Shown here one piece after another: positions 45,814-53,141 of a DNA stretch of 64,000 bases. The notes under the pieces are model-generated. The model searched no databases. It had not been told where the DNA came from and worked only from the letters and a program-made list of their open reading frames with translations. The position numbers and the translations under genes were made by a program. Source of the DNA: Lewinella sp038528965. GTDB lineage: Bacteria > Bacteroidota > Bacteroidia > Chitinophagales > Saprospiraceae. The first letter of the stretch is position 1, and the number at the start of each line of letters is the position of its first letter. The stretch covers positions 1-64,000 of the forward strand of contig JBCBEC010000025.1 in NCBI GenBank assembly GCA_038528965.1. Direction: 5' to 3'.

Positions 45814-47820
45814 ATGCGACCAACACAATCCTTGGCCTTTCTTACGCTCCTATTTGTAATCCTCAGTAGTACCTTTCTAAACGCCAACAACGGCGCCATC
45901 GCCTACATCTATCCTATCTCGAATATTGAAATAGACGGCAAGTTAGATGACTGGCCTGCTGAGATAGAAATCTACAAAATGCAAACCGTTCACTACGGAG
46001 ACGGCATTGACGGACCGGAAGATGGCCTAGCCACCTGGCGTGGGGGCTACGATGCTAAAACGGGCCACTTATACATCGCCGTAACCATGGCTGATGATGA
46101 CTACGTAAAGACACCCGACGATAGTCATTTTACCACCCACGATTTTCAGGTACTTTACCTTGACCCTGTGCATAGCCCGGAAGGAGGAGGAGTGATTGCG
46201 TACGAAATAGACGAACATCACCGCAAGATTGTCGAGCAGGAGGGCCTCTCCTTCTATCCGCAAGTTAAAAATGCCAGTTTTGAACAAGTTGAGTTGGCCA
46301 TTGAGCGCACGGGTAATGTGGTCACCTACGAGTGGAAAATTGAAATTGCTAGTCCTCTGAAAGCGGGCCGCATGATTGGGTTTGACTATGGCGTCTTCGA
46401 CAAGGATACCGACCAAGACCACGTCATGATCACCTGGGGATCACCCGGAGGCGAAAAGTTTATGAATTCAAATTTGATTGGAGACATCGTGCTGCTGGAA
46501 TCCGACCAGGCCATTAGTAGCGTGGAGGGAACATTAGAGTGGCAAGACGAGGCCGGAAATGATTGGCCGTGGACCGTTCGATTTTCGGATACCGACAATC
46601 CGAATACCTTTACCAATGCCAGCATTGACTCATTAGGCAGATATAGCTTGAAACTACCTCCTGGCACTTACGAAGTCACCATACCTCCAAGCTGGCGCTC
46701 AGGCAGTTGGTTTGAAATGGATCGAATAGAGAGCACCGGTAGCATTCCCAACTTAACGGTAGCTGACGGACAAGCGATTAAGATGGACGCGATTAAAGTG
46801 GCCGTAGCTACTAAGCCAGATCTAGTTCCCGAGAAGGGCATCTTGCACTCCCCCTTTACCACAGCATCGCACGAGCAAGTTGATGCATTTGTGGAGGCTT
46901 ATCAAAGCTACTACAATATCCCTGCGGTATCTTTGGCGCTGATCCAGGATGGTAAGCTCGTATTCCACAACACTTACGGTGTAGAGAATAGTATTGCAAA
47001 TACGCCACTGAGAGATGAGGCTGTTTTTGAGGCGGCTTCGATCACCAAACTGGTCTTTGCCTACTCCATGAATCGCCTGGTACAGCGCGGAGAATTTGAT
47101 CTTGACAAACCACTAGCGGAGTCCCTAGCATTTCCAGATTTGGAAGAATACCCTGAATACAAAATGATTACGGGTAAGCATGTATTAACCCACGTAACGG
47201 GCTTGCCGAATTGGGGTAGAAGAATGATCAATACTCCTGGAACTACCTACGGATACTCGGGCGAAGGTTTTGAATACCTAAAACGCACACTTGCCGGAGG
47301 CGGAGGTGATGAGATGCCAGGAATTATTCAAGCTCACCTGGAAAAAGAAGTACTGGAGCCCCTGGGGATGACCAACACCTACTTCATGTGCAACGACCAG
47401 CTTACCGACCTAAAAGTAGCGGGCCATTTTTACGGCACCCCAAATATGTTTGACTGCCCCGATGAACCCGGCATGGCCTACAGCATGCATACGGAGGCCA
47501 AGGACTTTGCTTCCTTTGCGCTAGCGCTGATGAACCGAGAAGGGTTAACAAAAGAGCAGGCAGAAGACATGTTCACTTTCCATACCGTTATGGACGAAGA
47601 GGATTGGCTCGATGGGTATAAAGCTGGCTTTGGCTTAGGGGTTGCCCTACGCGACTCTCCTCACGGACTGGTCTTTGGCCACGGTGGTAACAATGGTGAT
47701 TTCCGCTGCACTTTTGAAATGTACGATGAGCTAAAGAGTGGTTACATCATGTTTACCAACGCTAATACTGCGGAGCCGCTACTATATGCCTTAAAAGACT
47801 TTTTGGTCGAGGGCCGCTAG
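45814..47820 (+). CDS. exported serine hydrolase with N-terminal CBM9-like domain
   Basis: A 668-residue protein with an SpI signal peptide. Residues ~30-230 look like a CBM9-type sugar-binding domain (DGKLDDWPAEIEIYKM, LYIAVTMADDDYVK, VTYEWKIEIASPLKAG). A short carboxypeptidase-regulatory-like unit (~235-330) follows. Residues ~350-665 are a class C beta-lactamase/PBP fold with SITKLV (SxxK), YGYSGEGFEYLKR (YSG at the YxN site) and HGG near the end (VFGHGGNNGDFRC). It may target surface glycan or peptidoglycan material; that is an inference from the domains. Confidence 0.8.
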   Translation: MRPTQSLAFLTLLFVILSSTFLNANNGAIAYIYPISNIEIDGKLDDWPAEIEIYKMQTVHYGDGIDGPEDGLATWRGGYDAKTGHLYIAVTMADDDYVKTPDDSHFTTHDFQVLYLDPVHSPEGGGVIAYEIDEHHRKIVEQEGLSFYPQVKNASFEQVELAIERTGNVVTYEWKIEIASPLKAGRMIGFDYGVFDKDTDQDHVMITWGSPGGEKFMNSNLIGDIVLLESDQAISSVEGTLEWQDEAGNDWPWTVRFSDTDNPNTFTNASIDSLGRYSLKLPPGTYEVTIPPSWRSGSWFEMDRIESTGSIPNLTVADGQAIKMDAIKVAVATKPDLVPEKGILHSPFTTASHEQVDAFVEAYQSYYNIPAVSLALIQDGKLVFHNTYGVENSIANTPLRDEAVFEAASITKLVFAYSMNRLVQRGEFDLDKPLAESLAFPDLEEYPEYKMITGKHVLTHVTGLPNWGRRMINTPGTTYGYSGEGFEYLKRTLAGGGGDEMPGIIQAHLEKEVLEPLGMTNTYFMCNDQLTDLKVAGHFYGTPNMFDCPDEPGMAYSMHTEAKDFASFALALMNREGLTKEQAEDMFTFHTVMDEEDWLDGYKAGFGLGVALRDSPHGLVFGHGGNNGDFRCTFEMYDELKSGYIMFTNANTAEPLLYALKDFLVEGR

Positions 47821-47849
47821 TGGTTAGCTGTGGGTATCGCAAGAACAAT

Positions 47850-48992
47850 TTAGTTCAGCATATTTTTGATTGCCATTTTCTTTCTGGCTACAATAGCGGA
47901 ATACACGGCTTGGGTAATCACTCCTTTCTGCTGTGCCCGCTCGACTTTGGCTAGGCTTCCAGCGATCAACACAGCATCTGTGTATCCTGCCTTTATTAGG
48001 GTATCCAAGGCTGCATTGACCTGATTAGCATCCAACAGGGTTTGTACTTCGGCAGAAGGCATTTCCTGTTGGATTAGCCCGTCTAAGGGCAAGGTATCGT
48101 AGATGCTTAAATCAATTTTATTTTGTTCGATGAGCCAATCTTCGAATGATAGGACTCCCATCAATTGCCGTTTGCGGAGATCCTCGTAGCGACCATTTAA
48201 GTGAGTAGATGCTTCCTCATCCAATTGTGCCAAGTTGGCAATAGCTTGAGGAGTATCGCCGGCTGTTAGGTTGGCTAAAATTTCCTTAACGTGATCCAAC
48301 TGAGTCTCCGGTGTAGTCATTCGCGGGGCAGCTGTCTCTATTTTAGCGGGCTCTACTTCTATCCTGCCTCCTGATAATGTTTGCTGAATGCTTGTTTGCT
48401 CCGCCTGTCCAGGAGGCACCGTTTTGGTAAACTGCGGAAAGTTATCTCCATCAAGTCTTCTAATAAAAGTTTTCCTCAGGGTGTAGTTTTGGTGGGGTAA
48501 GGTTCCTCCACCTTGGACATACTCTCGCACTTGTACCGGTGGGGGCTCAAAGATAAATTCGGCCTCAAATTTCACTACTCGTTCCGCAGTAATCCGTTTA
48601 ATGAGCCCATCCGCTTCATCTTCCGTGACGCTACCAGGGTTCTTGGCGTACATGATTTGACCAATGGCGTAGGCCATTTCTCCAAATGGGTTGATAACGT
48701 ACTTACCGCCCTTGGCAACATTAATCCTAATGGTATCTACCGCGCCATCGTGCAGCTTCTTGGCATACAGCAATCTTTTCCCTGGCTTAAGGTCTTTTCG
48801 TACCAGCGTTTCTTGGTCTTTAATTGTCAACCAAGTTTCACCCGATTGACTGATCTCAATATCACTGCCAGTGAAGTTATCAACGTAAACAACAGGGCGT
48901 AGTTTATCCCATCTATTGAATTGGATATAGAGCTGAAAGGAAATAAATACGAACCCGAGGAACGCACCTAGGTAAATGAGTTTTTTGGTCAT
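47850..48992 (-). CDS. membrane-anchored protein with two tandem EAD11-like domains
   Basis: A 380-residue protein with one N-terminal membrane helix (~5-24), a beta-rich part (~30-180) with no family match, then two related ~68-residue units at ~232-301 and ~313-379. Both share the pattern A-x2-x-L-x2-L, an L-x-G-R/S-x4-L segment, then Q-x2-G-V-I/L-x-x-E/A-x3-x4-N/K and a final I-x-x-M/T-L. That pattern is what I know from effector-associated domain 11 (EAD11), a small adaptor of bacterial conflict proteins. It is divergent from the protease/motor operon and probably belongs with it. The fold assignment is by eye. Confidence 0.6.
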   Translation of the reverse strand: MTKKLIYLGAFLGFVFISFQLYIQFNRWDKLRPVVYVDNFTGSDIEISQSGETWLTIKDQETLVRKDLKPGKRLLYAKKLHDGAVDTIRINVAKGGKYVINPFGEMAYAIGQIMYAKNPGSVTEDEADGLIKRITAERVVKFEAEFIFEPPPVQVREYVQGGGTLPHQNYTLRKTFIRRLDGDNFPQFTKTVPPGQAEQTSIQQTLSGGRIEVEPAKIETAAPRMTTPETQLDHVKEILANLTAGDTPQAIANLAQLDEEASTHLNGRYEDLRKRQLMGVLSFEDWLIEQNKIDLSIYDTLPLDGLIQQEMPSAEVQTLLDANQVNAALDTLIKAGYTDAVLIAGSLAKVERAQQKGVITQAVYSAIVARKKMAIKNMLN

Positions 48993-49344
48993 TGTGGTTT
49001 GTGGTTAATAGGTTTAATCATTTTCTTGTATGACTCAACTCTGGCGCTATCTCCACCAACTCATGTAGGGGCGCATATTGCTACGGTCTACTAGTTCAGA
49101 AAACGCGACCACCTATCCAACAAAATTAAATACTCGCTTATTATATCTTTCAGTCATTTTCTCTTAGCTCATTACTAACTAGTGCAAGATACTGCTATGT
49201 ACTCCCCATTCTTAAATATTAAACAGACAGCTTTTTAATGTAACTTCACTTGGAGTAGATTCGTAGGACAGGATATATTTTAGAGTATGTCTAAATTTCT
49301 ATATACACGAATAACCATATTTAGTCATGATTAATAATTAAGAA
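48993..49344. other. divergent AT-rich promoter region (352 bases)
   Basis: Separates the EAD11-like gene from the Trypco1/protease/motor operon, so it holds both promoters. A leftward TAATTTTG (plus-strand 49121-49128) matches the Bacteroidota -7 element TAnnTTTG, without a good TTTG at -33. For the rightward operon there are only near matches (TATATTTT, TAAATTTC at 49270-49300). The visible base composition is more AT-rich than in the flanking genes. Confidence 0.45.
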
Positions 49345-49683
49345 ATGGAAACAAGTATCATCACATTTGATCTTGGAGACAACGGAAGTACTGAGGAAAT
49401 CCACTTTGAGATTAGTCCCATCAATACGCCTTCAAACCAGACTACGCTAACGCCTGTAGGGACGGCAAAGAAGTTTAAGAAGGCTACGATGAACTTTAGT
49501 AATGCTCTAAATCCAATTAAGAGTGTAGCGCAGACCGTCGTAGATAAAATCAAAGAATTACCCAGCCCACCCAACGAATTAACCCTGGAGATGGGCTTGA
49601 AACTCACAGCCGACACTAGTGCAGTTATTGCTAAAGCTGGTTCGGAGGCACACATGAAGATTGTCTTTAAATGGAATAAGTAA
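49345..49683 (+). CDS. Trypco1-domain protein (trypsin-co-occurring domain 1)
   Basis: A 112-residue protein, all of it one domain. The second half is diagnostic: a helix, then a Pro-rich turn, then ELTLEMGLKLTADTSAVIAK and AHMKIVFKW, matching the Trypco1 pattern PxEhxhxhGhxhsxxxshhIuKuusxshhxVxhxWp. Trypco1 proteins are found beside trypsin-like proteases in bacterial conflict loci. Here it lies 24 bases ahead of such a protease, so it is likely the protease's partner, substrate or inhibitor. Confidence 0.8.
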   Translation: METSIITFDLGDNGSTEEIHFEISPINTPSNQTTLTPVGTAKKFKKATMNFSNALNPIKSVAQTVVDKIKELPSPPNELTLEMGLKLTADTSAVIAKAGSEAHMKIVFKWNK

Positions 49684-49707
49684 TAACATACCTAAACCCT
49701 TCTACTT

Positions 49708-50874
49708 GTGTTCCATGATTTGAGAAAGTCTGTTGTAAGGATTTTAGATAACAAGCAGCAATACACTCTTGGTACGGGATTCTTAGCGTCTCCAGAAGGG
49801 CTAATTTTGACCTGTGCGCATATTTTCCCTGAAGCATTTATGCCAATCGGATCAAAAGTCTGGATCTCTTTCCTACACGAAAGCAGTACCGTTGCTTGCA
49901 CAATACTTAAGTGGATACCACCTCACCTTGGTGATATTGTTTGTCTACGAGTTGATGAGGATTATCCATCAAAGGCAAGCCCTCTATCACTAGGCCGTTC
50001 TGATCGCTCCTTAAACCACAAATTTCGAACTTATGGCTTCCCAAAGGCTAAGCCTATGTTCGGAATGGATGAGACCGGAACGATTGCACAGAAAACAAGA
50101 ATGGAAGGTGCTACTCAGGAGGAGCAATTTGAACTTATCAGGTTAGGAAACACTCAAATAACACATGGCTTTAGCGGCGCCCCAGTTCTAGATGAAAAGA
50201 CCAGAACAGTTATTGGCATGATCGCATATGTTGCTCCTCGAGATGATCTAGCAGGATATTCAAGAAGCGCATTTTGTATCCCATCAGAGCTCATCAAGGT
50301 AATGATCCCAGCCTTAGCCCAAGAAACTAATACGGTAGAAGTACTGGGCATAAGCTTTGAGCCTATTGGGATTGAAGTATCTCCAAGAGGGCTTAAGAAC
50401 GCTCAATTATTCTATATGGCCCAAACTGTTATTACAAACCTTCAATGGGCAAGGATAATGGGAGAATCTGATAATCGCTTTGCCTCACGAGCTAAACACA
50501 GTCTTTCGGTTAGTGATATTTCGAGTTTTTGCGAGCATGCAAATCTTCAACTTGAGCACGACTACATCATCAAAGTGCCACAACTGGCGCAATTTAAATT
50601 CTGCTTAGACTTTCTTCAATCGAAGCACCTACCCACACTGGCGGAACCCCAACCCAATATTAAATCATCGCCCCCCACAAAGCATGGCATATATGATTTA
50701 GCGGGTTTAGTCCCTCAAGTCGTTTTTTCTGAAGGGCGTTATTACCAAATTGGAGGGTCGTTCCTCACAGAAATAGATACTATGCGTATCCCATGTAAAT
50801 TAATCAATAGTACAATTAAAAATTATGATCTACTTGGCTTCCGACCAATATTAGAGCTTAGGTCTATGCATTAA
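49708..50874 (+). CDS. trypsin-like serine protease with degenerate FGE/sulfatase-type C-terminal domain
   Basis: A 388-residue cytoplasmic protein from a GTG start. The protease domain (~1-205) has the triad: His38 in TCAHIF, Asp76 in HLGDIVCLRV, Ser156 in HGFSGAPV. Residues ~215-388 carry what looks like a shortened formylglycine-generating-enzyme fold: FCLDFLQSKHLPTLAE (cf. LPTEAEWE), HGIYDLAGLVPQVV (cf. GLYDMxGNVWEW), YYQIGGSFLTE (cf. RGGSW) and LLGFRPILEL (cf. GFRxxR). The catalytic cysteines of true FGE are not evident, so this part is more likely a ligand- or peptide-binding receptor module. It is the second gene of the operon. Confidence 0.75.
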   Translation: MFHDLRKSVVRILDNKQQYTLGTGFLASPEGLILTCAHIFPEAFMPIGSKVWISFLHESSTVACTILKWIPPHLGDIVCLRVDEDYPSKASPLSLGRSDRSLNHKFRTYGFPKAKPMFGMDETGTIAQKTRMEGATQEEQFELIRLGNTQITHGFSGAPVLDEKTRTVIGMIAYVAPRDDLAGYSRSAFCIPSELIKVMIPALAQETNTVEVLGISFEPIGIEVSPRGLKNAQLFYMAQTVITNLQWARIMGESDNRFASRAKHSLSVSDISSFCEHANLQLEHDYIIKVPQLAQFKFCLDFLQSKHLPTLAEPQPNIKSSPPTKHGIYDLAGLVPQVVFSEGRYYQIGGSFLTEIDTMRIPCKLINSTIKNYDLLGFRPILELRSMH

Positions 50875-50903
50875 CGTTCAATTAAATCACTAAAACCCTG
50901 TTT

Positions 50904-53120
50904 ATGCTATTATCTATCTTAAGTTTTAATACTGCTGCTTTAATCTGGTTCGCAGTATTATTAGTAGTAGTCGCGCTATATTGGTTTTCGACTAAAGACG
51001 AAAGTTTCAAAAGGTCATTTTTCTACAAATCATTAGGTACATCATTATTCGCAGCCGCTTTGCTATTACTGGCAGCTAGCATCCAGCCCAACGGTCAGGA
51101 AGAACCATTTGGCAGTATAGTCATCTATTTCCTCCTTGCTTTCCTATTCTTTTTTGGTATCAGCTATTTGTGGCTCATTTACTCAGATCATTTTGCAATG
51201 ATCCGTATTAATAGAGCATTTAAACGTGATTTTTTGTCGCTGCTGAGAGCAAACAGTGGAAATTTAGATCAATTTTTTCAAATCATTCAAAGCTTGGGAG
51301 ACGGCCAAGTATTTGATACGACTGAAAATGACCCCGAGAGCGAGATTACATTTCATTTCAACTATCCCCTAACTGGTGTATATGTTCTTTCCTATCTAAA
51401 ACCTATACTCTTATTTATACAGAAGAGCCGAAGCTATTCTGCCATTTTGAGCCATAAAGAGAAAACCCTGGAAAAGATAGAAGATTCCATTACTTCCTCT
51501 TTTGCGTTTGTCCGCTGGGCAGAAATTGCACTCCCGACAGTTGGATTCTTAGGCACAGTAATGGGTATGTCAGCCGCGATTGGAGCGATGGACCCCAAAG
51601 TATTATTAGATGCGACTTCAGGCCAACAGGCTATTGAAAATATGTTTGGGCAAATGGCTTTCGCCTTTAACACTACTTTTTTAGGATTAGGGGGGTTACT
51701 GATTATTGGGTTCGCCCATATTGTCGTGAAGAAACGGCTAAGTATGCGGTTGGTAGAAATTGATAATTACTTTGATCTACTCATCAATGAATTTAGTGGC
51801 CATTCCTTGAGTCTTGAAAAGAAGAAACGAACAGATATAGATTTTGATGCCTTAATGATTCTACTCGAAGAGAGATTTACGGCACTAACCGCAGTAGAGG
51901 AAGAAACTAGCAGCTTACTTTTACACACACGTCATATGGTAGAAAAAGTGATTTTTGAAGTCCCTAGTTTCCAAAAAATAAAAGATGTACTATTTGATCC
52001 CATCATTGAATTTAATGAAAAAACAGAAGGTCTAAATGAAGCCATCGAAGAGTTTTTCTCTCAGTCCCAAATTCCGGACGACAAATGGGAATTTACCAAT
52101 CTCTGGTGTCCAAAAGGATACGAGAATAGCTGCCTAATAGGCATAAACGCTCAAAAAAATCAGTATTTATTGGAGTGTCAGTTAACTGAAGAAAAAACAA
52201 TTCAATTGTTCTCTTCGACGTATTCTTATGAGTCTATTTATTATGCATTTGGTATGTTCATTGGCAACACTGCTCAAAACGAGGCTCACTTATTTTCTCT
52301 ACCAAAGCATAAAGTGCTCACCGAGGGACCATCAAAACTTAAGATTAAACGGAAGTTCATCAGTTCCTCCAATGGACGGATTGTTGCAGTGGGATCTAAA
52401 CAAATTGGAAAAGAAAAATACTTTATACTTTTCCGATTAGACGAAGATTTAACGATTGAATTATATACTAAAGGGCAGAACCCTATTTTCCAATACAGGT
52501 TTGAACAGTCTCTCTTAAGCGACATTCATACGTTTGATCATGCTTCGCAAACCTTATATGTTCTTGACAAAAGCAACGATCTAGGCAGTCCCAAAAAGTC
52601 TAGCATATTTATATTCACCCCCTCTATTGGTATCGCAAAAGGGGCTGGACCAATTTTTTTATCGAAAGCGCCCAACCAGCTTTGGCTACCTGAAGGTGTT
52701 TCCATTGCCAATATTTATGCCCTTGAGCGCAGAAGCCTTCTTCTACTCACGAAAAGCGGTAAACTATTCTATTGGAATCCCAAATTATCTTCCATCATTG
52801 AACTTAAAAACAGTAGATGGGAGTCTTTTTCAGCCGCCCCCTTCAAAATTCGTGTTGGTTTAAATGGTTGGATCGCCGTTTCGGTGAAAGAAAAACTCTC
52901 TATTTGGAAAGTCAATCCCTCCGGGCAATTATGGGCCTATGAAGAACTACTTTCCTCTGAATCACTACAAGAGAAAAAGACAAGCTTCAGCGTTAGCGAA
53001 GCCATTAGCCATTCTATGGTTACTACATCAGATGGTAGCTATATTCTAGGACTTGATCGTCACGAAAAAGAAATTGCAATCTGGCAATTTCCTGTCGTAG
53101 AGAGTGATATCAGTAAATAA
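50904..53120 (+). CDS. MotA/TolQ/ExbB (ZorA-like) proton-channel subunit with C-terminal beta-rich domain
   Basis: A 738-residue protein. Three hydrophobic helices at ~8-29, ~44-60 and ~68-92 precede a cytoplasmic loop. The channel core follows: ALPTVGFLGTVMGMSAAI (209-226) and AFNTTFLGLGGLLIIGFAHIVV (254-275), with the GxLGTVxG and TTxxGL signatures of the MotA/TolQ/ExbB family. A coiled-coil-like stretch (~300-390) leads to a ~345-residue beta-rich C-terminal domain with propeller-like repeats (GRIVAVGSKQIGKEKYFILF, GYILG-type blades). ZorA has a long tail, but this one looks different. It probably forms a pentameric stator around the next gene's product. Confidence 0.75.
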   Translation: MLLSILSFNTAALIWFAVLLVVVALYWFSTKDESFKRSFFYKSLGTSLFAAALLLLAASIQPNGQEEPFGSIVIYFLLAFLFFFGISYLWLIYSDHFAMIRINRAFKRDFLSLLRANSGNLDQFFQIIQSLGDGQVFDTTENDPESEITFHFNYPLTGVYVLSYLKPILLFIQKSRSYSAILSHKEKTLEKIEDSITSSFAFVRWAEIALPTVGFLGTVMGMSAAIGAMDPKVLLDATSGQQAIENMFGQMAFAFNTTFLGLGGLLIIGFAHIVVKKRLSMRLVEIDNYFDLLINEFSGHSLSLEKKKRTDIDFDALMILLEERFTALTAVEEETSSLLLHTRHMVEKVIFEVPSFQKIKDVLFDPIIEFNEKTEGLNEAIEEFFSQSQIPDDKWEFTNLWCPKGYENSCLIGINAQKNQYLLECQLTEEKTIQLFSSTYSYESIYYAFGMFIGNTAQNEAHLFSLPKHKVLTEGPSKLKIKRKFISSSNGRIVAVGSKQIGKEKYFILFRLDEDLTIELYTKGQNPIFQYRFEQSLLSDIHTFDHASQTLYVLDKSNDLGSPKKSSIFIFTPSIGIAKGAGPIFLSKAPNQLWLPEGVSIANIYALERRSLLLLTKSGKLFYWNPKLSSIIELKNSRWESFSAAPFKIRVGLNGWIAVSVKEKLSIWKVNPSGQLWAYEELLSSESLQEKKTSFSVSEAISHSMVTTSDGSYILGLDRHEKEIAIWQFPVVESDISK

Positions 53121-53141
53121 TGATCACAAAAGAGGAATGCT

